Source of the DNA: an uncultured Hyphomonadaceae bacterium
GTDB taxonomy: Bacteria > Pseudomonadota > Alphaproteobacteria > Caulobacterales > Hyphomonadaceae
Reading direction: 5' to 3'
DNA: 64,000 nucleotides
Assembly (NCBI GenBank): GCA_938084575.1
Contig: CALKFG010000002.1
Location: forward strand, 62,001-126,000
Each line of letters starts with the position of its first letter. Within the stretch, counting starts at the first letter, position 1. The translations under genes and the position numbers were made by a program. This document shows, piece by piece, positions 27,761 to 37,807 of the stretch. Below the pieces are notes generated by a model, which was not told where the DNA came from, did not search any database, and worked only from the letters and a program-made list of their open reading frames with translations.

Positions 27761-28786
27761 ATGGCTGAAGAGATCCTTCCCCCGCTTTCATACCGAGATG
27801 CCGGTGTCGATATTAAGGCAGGCGAGCGCCTGGTCACCAGCATTTCTCCACTTGCCAAATCCACCTCGCGCGCCGGGGTGATGGGCGGACTTGGAGGGTT
27901 CGGCGCGCTGTTCGACCTGAAAAAGGAAGGATGGACCGACCCTGTCCTCGTCAGCGGAACAGATGGCGTCGGCACCAAGCTGATGCTGGCCTTCGCCACC
28001 GGGCGACACGATACGATCGGCATCGACCTGGTCGCGATGTGCGCGAATGACGTCCTCGCCCAGGGCGCGGAACCCCTCTTTTTCCTCGATTATTTTGCAA
28101 CAGGCCATCTGGACGAAGGCACCGCCGAGGCGGTGATTGCCGGGATCGCGGAAGGCTGCCGGCAGGCCGGGTGTGCCCTGGTCGGCGGCGAAACCGCCGA
28201 AATGCCCGGCATGTATCCCCCTGGCCACTATGACCTGGCTGGCTTCGTTGTTGGCGCAGTTGAGCGGGAGGCCTTGCTGCCAGACCATGCCCGCATGGCC
28301 GCCGGAGATATCCTGATCGGCATCGCCTCCTCCGGGCCCCATGCTAATGGCTATTCACTGGTCCGCAAAGTGGTTGAGCGCACCGGCCTTGACTGGGATG
28401 CGCCGGCACCGTTTGCCGATGCCAGCCTGGGAGACGCCCTGCTGACCCCGACGCGGCTGTATACGGGCGCAGCCCTGCCCCTGATCCGGGAGCATCTGGT
28501 CACCGGGCTCGCGCACATTACCGGTGGCGGCCTGACTGAGAACACGCCGCGCATGTGTCCCGACGGTCTCTTGCCCGAGATTGACTATGGGGCCTGGACC
28601 CCGCCGCCCGTCTTTGACTGGTTGCAGCGCGAGGGCGCGATCCGGGAAGACGATATGCGCCAGACTTTCAATATGGGGCTCGGCATGGTCTTCGCGGTCC
28701 CACAGGACGCGGCCGATCTGGCCATGGCGCGGCTGCGGGAGCTCGGCGAAGCGCCGGTCGTCATCGGGAGACTGTGTCCGGGATGA
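27761..28786 (+). CDS. purM: Phosphoribosylformylglycinamidine cyclo-ligase
   Basis: AIR synthetase, the fifth step of purine synthesis, using ATP to close the imidazole ring. Of about 341 residues, the core motifs are YRDAGVDI, VSGTDGVGTKLMLA, GIDLVAMCANDVLAQGAEPLFFLDY and GGETAEMPGMY. The start is uncertain: ATG 27761 gives the family's usual N-terminus but has no clear ribosome site, ATG 27743 is an alternative, and the track's GTG at 27704 seems too far. It overlaps purN by ATGA. Confidence 0.95.
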   Translation: MAEEILPPLSYRDAGVDIKAGERLVTSISPLAKSTSRAGVMGGLGGFGALFDLKKEGWTDPVLVSGTDGVGTKLMLAFATGRHDTIGIDLVAMCANDVLAQGAEPLFFLDYFATGHLDEGTAEAVIAGIAEGCRQAGCALVGGETAEMPGMYPPGHYDLAGFVVGAVEREALLPDHARMAAGDILIGIASSGPHANGYSLVRKVVERTGLDWDAPAPFADASLGDALLTPTRLYTGAALPLIREHLVTGLAHITGGGLTENTPRMCPDGLLPEIDYGAWTPPPVFDWLQREGAIREDDMRQTFNMGLGMVFAVPQDAADLAMARLRELGEAPVVIGRLCPG

Positions 28787-29385
28787 CCAGGCTTCGGCTG
28801 GGAATTCTGATTTCCGGACGCGGCTCGAACATGGTCGCGCTGGTCGAAGCCGCCCAGGCGGCGGACTATCCGGCCGAACCGGTGCTTGTCCTGTCCAACC
28901 AGCCACACGCCGATGGGCTTAATCTCGCAAGGGCGCGGGGAATTGAGGCAATCGCGGTTGATCACCGGCCGTTTTCGGGAGACCGGGCGGCGCATGAGCG
29001 CGCACTGGATGACCACCTGCAGGCTCGGGGCGTCGATGTGATTGCCCTGGCCGGCTATATGCGCGTCCTGACACCCTGGTTTGTCCGCAGATGGCAGGGC
29101 CGGATGGTCAATATTCACCCGTCTCTGCTGCCGAAATATCCCGGTCTGAACACGCATGCCCGGGCCATAGAGGCCGGCGAGACCGAGGCCGGCTGCTCCG
29201 TGCACTGGGTCAGCGACGGCGTGGATACTGGCGAGGTTATTGCCCAGGCCCGCATCCCGATCCGGCCGGGTGATACCGCCGCCGCACTGGCACAGAGACT
29301 GCTGCCGGCGGAACACCGGCTGTATCCGGAAGCGCTGCGCCGCGCCTGCGCCCGGATCCGGGCCGGCAACGGCCAGACAGACTAG
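28783..29385 (+). CDS. purN: Phosphoribosylglycinamide formyltransferase
   Basis: GAR transformylase of 200 residues that uses 10-formyl-tetrahydrofolate in the third step of purine synthesis. It shows [10 protein letters not shown], the catalytic region NIHPSLLP and the folate-site [16 protein letters not shown] 28783 overlaps the purM stop as ATGA; the track's GTG at 28774 is less likely. Its stop overlaps that of the convergent ndk in ctag. Confidence 0.96.
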   Translation: MTRLRLGILISGRGSNMVALVEAAQAADYPAEPVLVLSNQPHADGLNLARARGIEAIAVDHRPFSGDRAAHERALDDHLQARGVDVIALAGYMRVLTPWFVRRWQGRMVNIHPSLLPKYPGLNTHARAIEAGETEAGCSVHWVSDGVDTGEVIAQARIPIRPGDTAAALAQRLLPAEHRLYPEALRRACARIRAGNGQTD

Positions 29386-29804
29386 CCGACGATATCGGCT
29401 TCGCTGAAGAACTGCGCGATTTCAAGCGCGGCATTCTCGTCGGAATCTGACCCATGGGCCGAGTTCTCACCGATCGATTGGGCGAAGAGCTGCCGGATCG
29501 TGCCTTCGGCGGCTTCGGCCGGATTGGTCGCGCCCATAATGTCACGATACCGCGCCACAGCATTTTCGCCCTCAAGCACCTGAACCACAACCGGGCCGGA
29601 TGTCATGAACTCGACCAGCTCGCCGAAAAAGGGCCGCTCAGCATGGACGCCGTAGAAGCGCTCGGCCTGACCCTGAGTCATCTGGATCCGGCGCTGCGCG
29701 ACGATGCGCAGGCCGCCTTCCTCAATCACTTTGTTGATGGCACCGGTCAGATTGCGCTGAGTGGCGTCGGGCTTGAGGATCGAAAAAGTGCGGGTGCCAG
29801 CCAT
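29382..29804 (-). CDS. ndk: Nucleoside diphosphate kinase
   Basis: A 140-residue enzyme that balances NTP pools by transferring phosphate through a phosphohistidine. The active-site segment [10 protein letters not shown] with the catalytic His is present, as is the N-terminal TFSILKPDA. Start 29804 has AGGAG 7 bases upstream; the 242-residue track ORF is an over-extension through the gap into holC. It is convergent with purN, so purine genes lie on both strands here. Confidence 0.97.
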   Translation of the reverse strand: MAGTRTFSILKPDATQRNLTGAINKVIEEGGLRIVAQRRIQMTQGQAERFYGVHAERPFFGELVEFMTSGPVVVQVLEGENAVARYRDIMGATNPAEAAEGTIRQLFAQSIGENSAHGSDSDENAALEIAQFFSEADIVG

Positions 29805-29937
29805 GGAAAGGCTCCTGTGAAGCAAGATTGGGTGTTCGGAGGCGGCTATAGCCACACCGCCCGGATGCCGCAAGCCGGTTCTCCAGTGGCGCTTGATCGC
29901 AACCGGGCCGGGGCCCTCAAACGGGACCCGGACCGGG

Positions 29938-30405
29938 TCAGCCCGCCTGGGTCCAGCCGGCTTCACTCTGCTGGAAATATTTCGCCACCAGACCGGCATC
30001 CCGGGCCGCCTTGAATTGCTGGCGCGCTTTTTGCCGGGCCGTCTCATCCCCGTCATCGAACAGGACCAGGCAGCGGTCAAAGGCGGCATTGACCGGCAGG
30101 TCGACCGCATCCATCAGCAGGGCGACTGCGGCGCTGTTGAGATTGTCCGCCCGGTCGGAAATCAGCACCGGCTGCACTGCCGGGTCCAGCCCCTCCGATG
30201 CGACATCCCCATGTGGCAGGAAGCTGGCCGCGTCATACGTCCACAGGGCGGCGTCAAGGGCGCTGCGCCGCGCCGGATCCGGACTGATCGCCAGGACCCG
30301 CCAGTTGCGGGCCAGGCATTTTTCCAGCAGGGGACCGACCGCGCTTTCCAGCGTTGTGCGCTTGAGGTGGTAAAACCACCATTCGGGCGCGGCGGGTGTG
30401 CTCAT
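29938..30405 (-). CDS. holC: DNA polymerase III subunit chi
   Basis: A 155-residue clamp-loader accessory subunit that links the replisome to single-strand-binding protein. It begins [19 protein letters not shown] and contains the typical [15 protein letters not shown] segment. It starts 4 bases after the pepA stop, the usual pepA-holC pairing. The track ORF extends 39 residues back into pepA and is rejected. The 133 bases downstream before ndk show no convincing gene. Confidence 0.88.
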   Translation of the reverse strand: MSTPAAPEWWFYHLKRTTLESAVGPLLEKCLARNWRVLAISPDPARRSALDAALWTYDAASFLPHGDVASEGLDPAVQPVLISDRADNLNSAAVALLMDAVDLPVNAAFDRCLVLFDDGDETARQKARQQFKAARDAGLVAKYFQQSEAGWTQAG

Positions 30406-30409
30406 GACC

Positions 30410-31873
30410 TCAGTCCTCGTAGGTGTCCGCGATCCAGCGATCGAGAAGCCGGGGACCGAAGCCACTGGCCCAGCTCGGATCGGTGACGGCCTTTTCGCCT
30501 TCGACCCAGGCCACGCCGGCAATATCGATATGGGCCCATTTCACGCCGTCCCGGATAAAACGCTGCAGGAACTGCGCTGCCGTGATCGAACCGGCCGCCC
30601 GGCCGCCAATATTGCGCATGTCGGCAAATTTTGATTTCAGCAGGCGATCATATTCCGGACCCAGCGGCAGGCGCCAGACCCGCTCGCCCTCATCGAGGCC
30701 AGCCGCGGTCAGCGCGTTTGCCAGCCCGTCATCATTGCAGAACAGTCCGGCGTGATGATGGCCAAGTCCAATCACGATGGCACCGGTCAGGGTTGCCAGA
30801 TCGACAATCGCCCGCGGCTTGAAATGTTCCTGAGCATACCAGAGCACATCGCACAGCACCAGGCGTCCTTCTGCATCGGTATTCTGAACCTCGATCGTCT
30901 GTCCGGACGCAGAGGTCAGCACATCGCCGGGCCGGATGGCATTGCCGTCCGGCATGTTTTCAACCAGACCGACAAGGCCAACCACATTGACCTTCGCCTT
31001 GCGCCGGGCCAGCGCCAGCATTGCCCCGGCAACGGCCGCGGAGCCGCCCATATCGCCGCGCATCTCTTCCATGCCGGCCCCCGGCTTGAGCGACACCCCG
31101 CCCGTATCGAAGCAGACACCCTTACCGACGAGCACAACCGGGTCCTGATCCGGATCCCCGCCCATCCATTTCATGATGCCGAGCTGGCTGTCGCGGACAC
31201 TGCCCTGCCCGACCCCAAGCATGGCGTTCATACCCAGCTTCGCCAGCGCCGCTTCCCCGAGAATCTCAACCTCGAGCCCATGTTCCGACAAGCCCTCAAG
31301 CCGCCGGGCATAGCTCTCCGGGTACAGATCGTTCGGCGCCATATTGACCAGATCGCGGGCCAGATAGGTTCCGGCTGCAGCAGCTTCAAGCGGGACAAAA
31401 TCCTGTCGGGCCTGTTCCCCGTCGGGAACAATCAGCGTCACCGATGTCAGCGACGGCTTCTGGTCCGCCTTCAGTTGGGTGTGGTAGGTATCGAAGCGAT
31501 AGGCCGCCAGCATGACGCCAAGCGCGATGCGCGGCGCATCGGCTGCATCGAGGTCGTTCAGGTCAAGCGCCGAAAACCCGCTATTGGCGAGCGCCTTGTA
31601 GAGTTCGCCCCCGATACGCTCAAGCGTCCGGGCATCACGACTGGCGGCGCCATAACCGATCAGCACCGCCCGGCGTGCGGAGGCCGAGGCCGGCAGGACC
31701 ACGCTGACCGACTGACCAACTTTTCCGGAAAAGGCCCCGGCCTTCAAAGCCTCACCCAGCAATCCGCCGCTGGCCGTATCCAGCGCCTGCGCCGCGGCCT
31801 TTAAGGTCCCGTTTTCAGCCACCAGAAAGACCTGCACATCGGACGATGACTTTTCGCTAAAACCAATCTTCAT
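30410..31873 (-). CDS. pepA: Leucyl aminopeptidase (M17)
   Basis: A 487-residue cytoplasmic two-metal aminopeptidase. The catalytic signature NTDAEGRL is present, as is the metal-binding lysine region VGKGVCFDTGG. It is upstream of holC in the same run and divergent from lptF across 92 bases. In some bacteria PepA also binds DNA; nothing here indicates whether that applies. Confidence 0.96.
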   Translation of the reverse strand: MKIGFSEKSSSDVQVFLVAENGTLKAAAQALDTASGGLLGEALKAGAFSGKVGQSVSVVLPASASARRAVLIGYGAASRDARTLERIGGELYKALANSGFSALDLNDLDAADAPRIALGVMLAAYRFDTYHTQLKADQKPSLTSVTLIVPDGEQARQDFVPLEAAAAGTYLARDLVNMAPNDLYPESYARRLEGLSEHGLEVEILGEAALAKLGMNAMLGVGQGSVRDSQLGIMKWMGGDPDQDPVVLVGKGVCFDTGGVSLKPGAGMEEMRGDMGGSAAVAGAMLALARRKAKVNVVGLVGLVENMPDGNAIRPGDVLTSASGQTIEVQNTDAEGRLVLCDVLWYAQEHFKPRAIVDLATLTGAIVIGLGHHHAGLFCNDDGLANALTAAGLDEGERVWRLPLGPEYDRLLKSKFADMRNIGGRAAGSITAAQFLQRFIRDGVKWAHIDIAGVAWVEGEKAVTDPSWASGFGPRLLDRWIADTYED

Positions 31874-31965
31874 AAAACAACTCCATCATGGCCGCAGACT
31901 AGGCATCGACGTGCGGCACGCAACTCGTTAGTCACGTACATACACAGCTGGTCAGCCATTTCACG

Positions 31966-33069
31966 ATGAATCGTATACAAACCTACATCTTTTTCCGCGT
32001 CTGCCGCTCCGTCCTTATCATCGTCGGCGGCCTCGCGCTCCTCGCCATCCTGGCCCAGGGGCTGTCGCGGACCGATATCATTGTTGAAAATCGCCAGTCG
32101 GCGCTCACCTATTTCCAGATTGTCGCGCTCGGTGCGCCGCAAATCATGGCCCTGCTTACCCCCATGGCCATGTTTGTAGCCGGGGTCTGGGCCCTGAACC
32201 GGCTGCACAGCGACAGCGAAATCATCGTCGCAAACGCCGCAGGCATGAGCCGGTGGCAGGTCGCCCAGCCCGTGATCGTGATGGCCGTTCTGGCCGCCAT
32301 CATTCACCTGGGCGTGAATATCGCGGTCCAGCCCCTGGCCCAGCGCACCATGCGCGAAGCGGTTTATGCCGCCCGGGCCGACCTCGCCTCGTCGCTTGTC
32401 CGGCCCGGCCAGTTTACCCGTCCGGACGACGAACTTGCCGTGTTCGCCCGCGAACTCAGCGGCAGCGACTTCCTCGGCATCCAGATTTCCGAAAGCCCGG
32501 ATTCCGTCAACGGCCGGGACTATCTTGCCCAGCGCGGCCGCTTCATTGAGGTCGATGGCCGACCCAGCATCGTGATGTTCGATGGCGAGGTTCACCAGCT
32601 CGACGAGGACGGCGCCCTCAACATTTTACGGTTTGACCAGTCAACCTTTGACCTGAGCCCGTTTATCGAAGCGCCGCAAAGCCTGGTCCTGAAAGCCTCT
32701 GACCGCTTTCTGACCGAATTGATCTGGATCGACACCTCCAATCCGGATGAGCTGGCCAATCGGGATCTGTATTTCGCCGAACTGAACGCCCGGCTGACCG
32801 CACCGCTGACCAGTATCAGCCTGGCCCTGCTTGCGATTATTGCGGTCCTGGGCGGCCATTTCAGTCGCCGCGGCTACAGCCGACGCATCGCCGGCGCCTC
32901 GGCCGTGGCCCTGACGCTGATCATCGCCCAGCTTGCCCTGCAATCGGCCAGCGTTGCCCGGCGTGACCTCAACACATTACAATGGGCCGCCCCCTTGCTG
33001 ACCATTACCGTTTTCTCAGTCCTGCTGTTCCGGAAAACGCTGGCCCGCCCAAGGCTGGCGGCGACATGA
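31966..33069 (+). CDS. lptF: LPS export ABC transporter permease LptF
   Basis: A 367-residue inner-membrane permease that, with LptG and LptB, extracts lipopolysaccharide for transport. There is one hydrophobic segment pair near the N-terminus, a periplasmic jellyroll region about 130-260, and further membrane segments at the C-terminus. Motif SEIIVANAAGMSRWQ is the cytoplasmic coupling segment. No ribosome site is evident before the ATG. It overlaps lptG as ATGA. Confidence 0.93.
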   Translation: MNRIQTYIFFRVCRSVLIIVGGLALLAILAQGLSRTDIIVENRQSALTYFQIVALGAPQIMALLTPMAMFVAGVWALNRLHSDSEIIVANAAGMSRWQVAQPVIVMAVLAAIIHLGVNIAVQPLAQRTMREAVYAARADLASSLVRPGQFTRPDDELAVFARELSGSDFLGIQISESPDSVNGRDYLAQRGRFIEVDGRPSIVMFDGEVHQLDEDGALNILRFDQSTFDLSPFIEAPQSLVLKASDRFLTELIWIDTSNPDELANRDLYFAELNARLTAPLTSISLALLAIIAVLGGHFSRRGYSRRIAGASAVALTLIIAQLALQSASVARRDLNTLQWAAPLLTITVFSVLLFRKTLARPRLAAT

Positions 33070-34184
33070 TCGCGTCCCGTCTGCAGCGCTATATTTTCAT
33101 CCGCATATTCAGTGCGCTCAGTATCGTGCTCGGCATCTTCATGATCACCATTCTGCTGGTCGACGTGGTCGAGCAGCTTCGCACCGTGGGCAATGATGTC
33201 GACCTGTCGGTGTTCCGGGCCATCCAGCTGGCGACGATGAAGTTGCCGGCCCTGATCGAGGAAACCCTGCCCTTCGCGGTCCTGGTGGCGGCGATGATCA
33301 GTTACAATGCGCTGAACAAAAGCTCAGAACTCTCCGTCATCCGGGCGATGGGCCAGTCGGCCTGGCAGTTCCTGATGCCCGCCATTGCCATGGGCACACT
33401 TCTGGGCTTGTTCTCCATGATGGTTCTCAACCCGATGGGGGCCACGCTGTCGCAGGAATTCGAGACGACCCGCAGCAGCCTGCTTGAAAAAGCCAATCCA
33501 CGGCGCGACCTGACCCGGTCCGATATCTTCCTCCGGCAGGGAACCGATAACAGCCAGATCCTGATTCATGCCGCCCGTGTCGATGCATCGGGTCGGTCTT
33601 TTTCCGATGTGAAATTTATCGAGGAAAGCCGGATTTTCGACGGCGCCAGACCGACCCAGAATTTCCGCTTTACCCGCCGGATTGATTCCGAGCGCGCGCA
33701 ACTGATGGACGGGTTCTGGCAGCTGGAAAACATCATCGAAAATGACGGGCAATCCGCGCCCCGAAGCATGGCGCGCCTCGCCATCGAGACCGATCTCGAT
33801 CCCAATTCCCTGATGACCCGCTTTACATCTCCGTCGACCATCAGCTTCTGGGACTTGCCGGGCTTCATTGAGCGAACCCGCCGCGCCGGGCTGGAAACGT
33901 CGCGCTTCAGCATCCGCTTCTGGGGCCTGACCGCGCTGCCCATCCTGTACACGGCGATGGCCCTGATCGGGGCTCTGGTCTGCCTCAGGCTGCCGCGGCT
34001 CGGCGGAACATCGCAACTTGTCGCCGCCGGCGCGGGGGCCGCCACGGCCCTGTTCTTCCTTATCCAGTTTGCCTCAAGCCTGGGTGCGTCGGGCGCGGTT
34101 CCGCCGCTGATCGCCGCCTGGTCCCCGGCCCTGTGCGCTTTGTTCATTGCGCTGACCATCATTTCCTATCAGGAGGACGGTTGA
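33066..34184 (+). CDS. lptG: LPS export ABC transporter permease LptG
   Basis: A 372-residue partner of LptF with the same topology: membrane helices at both ends, a central periplasmic domain, and the coupling segment SELSVIRAMGQSAWQ. ATG 33066 is set by the four-base overlap with the lptF stop; the track start is 28 residues upstream inside lptF. In many alphaproteobacteria the next gene is lptD, but here topA follows and lptD lies about 19 kb away. Confidence 0.93.
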   Translation: MIASRLQRYIFIRIFSALSIVLGIFMITILLVDVVEQLRTVGNDVDLSVFRAIQLATMKLPALIEETLPFAVLVAAMISYNALNKSSELSVIRAMGQSAWQFLMPAIAMGTLLGLFSMMVLNPMGATLSQEFETTRSSLLEKANPRRDLTRSDIFLRQGTDNSQILIHAARVDASGRSFSDVKFIEESRIFDGARPTQNFRFTRRIDSERAQLMDGFWQLENIIENDGQSAPRSMARLAIETDLDPNSLMTRFTSPSTISFWDLPGFIERTRRAGLETSRFSIRFWGLTALPILYTAMALIGALVCLRLPRLGGTSQLVAAGAGAATALFFLIQFASSLGASGAVPPLIAAWSPALCALFIALTIISYQEDG

Positions 34185-34196
34185 GCGGTAGGCTGC

Positions 34197-34226
34197 TTGA
34201 CACCCGGCCTTCCGACACCCACTTTC
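34197..34226 (+). promoter_or_regulatory. Candidate topA promoter
   Basis: A perfect -35 TTGACA (34197-34202) lies between lptG and topA. The matching -10 position, about 34220-34226 (CACTTTC), is a poor match. Its presence suggests topA is not simply read through from lptFG. Confidence 0.4.
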
Positions 34227-34248
34227 CGGCGCCTCAGAGGAGCCCCGC

Positions 34249-36840
34249 ATGAAGGTTGTCATTGTCGAGTCGCCGGCCAAGGCCAAGACCATCAACAAGT
34301 ATCTGGGCCCCGATTATAAGGTTCTGGCGTCTTATGGTCATATCCGCGACCTGCCGTCGAAGGACGGATCGGTCGACCCGGACAATGATTTTGAAATGGT
34401 CTGGCAGGCCGACTCCAAATCGCAAGTGCGAATCCGCGAGATCGCCGAAGCCGTCAAAGGCTCTGACAAGCTGATCCTAGCCACCGACCCCGATCGGGAA
34501 GGGGAAGCGATTTCCTGGCACCTGCTGGAAGCCCTGCAAAAACGCCGGGCCTTGAAGAAAGACATCCCGGTCGAGCGCGTGGTGTTCAATGCCATCACCA
34601 AATCCGCCGTGACCAAGGCGATGCTGGAGCCGCGCCAGGTCGACCAGGAGCTGGTCGATGCCTATCTGGCCCGCCGCGCGCTCGACTATCTCGTCGGATT
34701 CAACCTGTCCCCGGTCTTGTGGCGCAAACTGCCTGGCTCGCGGTCGGCCGGACGGGTCCAGTCGGTCGCCCTGCGCCTGATTTGCGAGCGGGAACTGGAG
34801 ATCGAGACCTTTAACCCACAGGAATACTGGACCATCGGCGCCGAATTGCGGGCACCGGATGGGAGCAATTTCGAGGCCCGCCTGCATGCCCTGAATGGCA
34901 AACCCCTGAAGAAGTTCAGCCTTCCCGATGCCGCCAGCGCCCAGTCGGCTCTGGAGATTGTCCGGCGGGGCGGCTTCAGCGTCAGCTCGGTCGATGCCAA
35001 GCCGATCAAGCGGAACCCACCGCCGCCATTCATCACCTCGACTCTGCAGCAGGATGCCTCGCGCCGGCTCGGCTTCTCAGCCAAGCGCACGATGCAGGCC
35101 GCCCAGAAACTGTATGAGGATGGACGCATCACCTATATGCGAACCGACGGCGTCAATATGGCCGAGGAAGCCTATGTCGCCGCCCGCGCCCATATCCAGT
35201 CGGCGTATGGCGCCCGCTACCTTCCGGAAAAAACCCGCCGCTACACGTCCAAGCAGAAGAATGCGCAGGAAGCGCACGAAGCCATTCGGCCCACCAATTT
35301 CTCGCTTCGCCCGGAAGATTACAAGCAGTCCGACCCGGATCTGTGGAAATTATACGGCCTGGTCTGGCGTCGCGCCGTGGCCTCGCAAATCGAGGCGGCT
35401 CAGTTCGAGCGCACCACGATTGACCTCACATCGAAGGACGGTGACGCCGGACTCAGAGCCAGTGGTCAGGTTCTGGTGTTCGACGGCTTTATTAAACTCT
35501 ACACCGAAGGCCGCGATGACGGAGATCTCGACGAGGATCAGGAAGCGCGCCTGCCCTCTGTTGCCCGCGGCGACCATGCAGACCTGCTCGACTGCAAGTC
35601 CGAACAGCATTTCACCACGCCGCCCCCGCGGTTTTCCGAAGCGTCTCTGGTCAAACGGCTGGAAGAGCTCGGCATCGGGCGGCCGTCGACCTTTGCCTCG
35701 ACCCTCTCGACCCTCGAGGATCGCGATTATGTGCGGCTGGAAAAGAAGCAGCTGATCCCGGAAGATAAGGGCCGTCTGGTCACCGCCTTCCTGGAGAATT
35801 TTTTCCTCAAATACGTTCAGTATGACTACACCGCCAATCTCGAGGAGAAGCTGGACGTCATTTCCGATGGCAAGCTGAACTGGAAGATCTTTCTCAATGA
35901 CTTCTGGAAAGAATTCCATGCGGCGATTGCCGACACCAAGGACCTCCGGGTCAGTGAAGTGCTCGATGCGCTGAATGAAACCCTCGGGCCATATGTGTTC
36001 CCAAGCCTTGATGCAGATGGCAATGCCAAGGAAAATCCGCGTCAATGTCCCCTGTGTCAGCAGGGCGATCTGAGCATGAAGCTCGGCAAGCATGGTGCCT
36101 TTGTCGGCTGCTCGCGCTATCCCGACTGCAAGTTCACCCGGCAGTTCTCCAGCGATGGTCAGGACGCCGGGGCCCTCAATCCCGACGGCACGGAGCTCGG
36201 TCTGCATCCCGACCTCGGTGTTCCGGTCCTGCTGAAATCAGGGCGGTTCGGACCTTATGTTGAGATGACCCCGCCCGGAGAGGAAAAGCCCAAGCGCTCA
36301 AGCCTGCCAAAGGGCTGGACACCCGATACGCTTGAGCTGGCGGCAGCGGTTCGCCTGTTGGCCCTGCCGCGGGAAGTCGGCAAGCACCCGGAGGATGGGG
36401 AGCCGATCCTTGCCAATCTTGGCCGCTACGGGCCCTATGTTCAGCACCTCAAAACCTATGCCAATATCGGCAGCATTGAGGATGTGTTCGACATCGGACT
36501 GAACCGCGCCGTGACCCTGATCGCGGAAAAGCGGGCCAATCCCCGCGGGCGCGGCGGCACGGCGACCGTGCTGAAAGACCTCGGGAAACATCCCGGCGAT
36601 GATGCACCCGTGCAGGTTCTCCAGGGACGCTACGGCCCGTATGTCAAGCATGGCAAGACCAATGCGACCCTGCCGAAAAACATGCAGCCCGACGATCTGA
36701 ACATCGACCAGGCCCTCGAATTGCTGGCTGAGAAAGAAAAAAAGGGCGCCGGTCGCAAGAAAAAAGCGCCTGCAGCGAAGAAAAAGGCGGCGCCCAAGAA
36801 AAAAGCTGCCCCGCCCAAGACAGCGCCGGCCGCCAAATAG
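34249..36840 (+). CDS. topA: DNA topoisomerase I
   Basis: A type IA enzyme of 863 residues that relaxes negative supercoils. The Toprim domain starts MKVVIVESPAKAKT with DPDREGE; the catalytic Tyr is about residue 296 in GRITYMRTDG. A single four-cysteine zinc finger (CPLC...CSRYPDC) near 600 is followed by topoisomerase C-terminal repeats (GRYGPYVQH, GRYGPYVKHGKTNATLP) and a Lys/Ala/Pro tail of about 35 residues. GAGGAG lies before the ATG. It usually follows dprA, which here is 15 kb downstream. Confidence 0.97.
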   Translation: MKVVIVESPAKAKTINKYLGPDYKVLASYGHIRDLPSKDGSVDPDNDFEMVWQADSKSQVRIREIAEAVKGSDKLILATDPDREGEAISWHLLEALQKRRALKKDIPVERVVFNAITKSAVTKAMLEPRQVDQELVDAYLARRALDYLVGFNLSPVLWRKLPGSRSAGRVQSVALRLICERELEIETFNPQEYWTIGAELRAPDGSNFEARLHALNGKPLKKFSLPDAASAQSALEIVRRGGFSVSSVDAKPIKRNPPPPFITSTLQQDASRRLGFSAKRTMQAAQKLYEDGRITYMRTDGVNMAEEAYVAARAHIQSAYGARYLPEKTRRYTSKQKNAQEAHEAIRPTNFSLRPEDYKQSDPDLWKLYGLVWRRAVASQIEAAQFERTTIDLTSKDGDAGLRASGQVLVFDGFIKLYTEGRDDGDLDEDQEARLPSVARGDHADLLDCKSEQHFTTPPPRFSEASLVKRLEELGIGRPSTFASTLSTLEDRDYVRLEKKQLIPEDKGRLVTAFLENFFLKYVQYDYTANLEEKLDVISDGKLNWKIFLNDFWKEFHAAIADTKDLRVSEVLDALNETLGPYVFPSLDADGNAKENPRQCPLCQQGDLSMKLGKHGAFVGCSRYPDCKFTRQFSSDGQDAGALNPDGTELGLHPDLGVPVLLKSGRFGPYVEMTPPGEEKPKRSSLPKGWTPDTLELAAAVRLLALPREVGKHPEDGEPILANLGRYGPYVQHLKTYANIGSIEDVFDIGLNRAVTLIAEKRANPRGRGGTATVLKDLGKHPGDDAPVQVLQGRYGPYVKHGKTNATLPKNMQPDDLNIDQALELLAEKEKKGAGRKKKAPAAKKKAAPKKKAAPPKTAPAAK

Positions 36841-36946
36841 GCCGGGCCAGCCTGGCTTGCCCAAACGCACCGTCTCTTGGCTCCGGTTTGCCTTAACCAG
36901 CTAAATTTGGCAGTCTCTGGTCTGGCCGGCAGGAGGGGACAGGCTC

Positions 36947-37768
36947 ATGGTTCGGGGTTATCTGGTGAAGCTGGGCGGCGTACTGCTGGCCAGTCTGGCT
37001 CTGGCGGCGTGCGAACAGGCCAGAACAGAGCTCGAGGACTTGCGCGACAGCGTGCGCGTGCCCGCCCCCGAAGAGGTCTCCGGGGCCGTCGGCACCCTGG
37101 TCGAGGACACCCGGGCCAACCTGCAGCGGCGCAGCGGCATGGCAACTCCGGATACGGCCGGCCTGAGCGCTGTTGCAGAGACGACGCCAGACCTGGCCGG
37201 TGCCGCCCGGCCGTCGCGCCTGACCGGTGGTCGGGCATCTGTTTTTCCCCAGACGCTGAAACTGTGCGCCATGAGCGAGATCAGCAATGCACCGCGCAGC
37301 CGGGACGGCACCGTGACGGCCTACACTCCGCTGGTCCAGGCGGGTCCGGATCTGGCGCTGGCCGTGGCGCCCGTGGCCGAGGCCTGCCTGTCGTCGGGCT
37401 TTGGTCCGCGCGGCGACCGTCTGCACAAGGGGATCGACCTTCACCACAATCAGGAAACGGCTATTTTTGCCGCCGCATCCGGCGCCATCAAGCAGATCAA
37501 ATACCGCGATGATTATGGCAATATGATTGTCATCGACCATGGCGACGGCGTGTATTCGCGGTATGCCCACCTGGCCGGCTTCGCCCCCGGCCTGACCCCC
37601 GGAACGCCGGTTCAGATGGGTCAGACCATCGGACAGATGGGCAACACGGCCGCCTATCGCATCCCGGTACACCTGCATTACGAAGTGCTCGAGGGTGACT
37701 GGGATTCGCAGGCCGGAAGCTTCGGGCTCAACCCGGTCGACCTGTTCGACCTGCCACCTGCAAATTAA
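36947..37768 (+). CDS. M23 (LytM) peptidase lipoprotein
   Basis: A 273-residue envelope protein with a signal sequence and lipobox ALAAC, then a linker, then a C-terminal LytM domain. The zinc motifs HKGIDL (HxxxD) and HLHYEV (HxH) are complete, so it could be an active peptidoglycan endopeptidase and not just an activator. GGAGGGG lies 10 bases upstream of the ATG. It sits between topA and rnr on the same strand. No LysM domain is visible, which separates it from NlpD and DipM. Confidence 0.88.
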   Translation: MVRGYLVKLGGVLLASLALAACEQARTELEDLRDSVRVPAPEEVSGAVGTLVEDTRANLQRRSGMATPDTAGLSAVAETTPDLAGAARPSRLTGGRASVFPQTLKLCAMSEISNAPRSRDGTVTAYTPLVQAGPDLALAVAPVAEACLSSGFGPRGDRLHKGIDLHHNQETAIFAAASGAIKQIKYRDDYGNMIVIDHGDGVYSRYAHLAGFAPGLTPGTPVQMGQTIGQMGNTAAYRIPVHLHYEVLEGDWDSQAGSFGLNPVDLFDLPPAN

Positions 37769-37807
37769 ACCGCGCAATCTCCGGCGAGTCCGCCTATATC
37801 CCCGACC

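Noticed and set aside
30752-31804. A 350-residue plus-strand ORF opposite pepA
   Set aside because: pepA motifs are complete on the minus strand, so this is a shadow.
36841-36946. Terminator after topA
   Set aside because: Only a short GC palindrome with a one-base loop was seen, with no T-run, so it is too weak to report.
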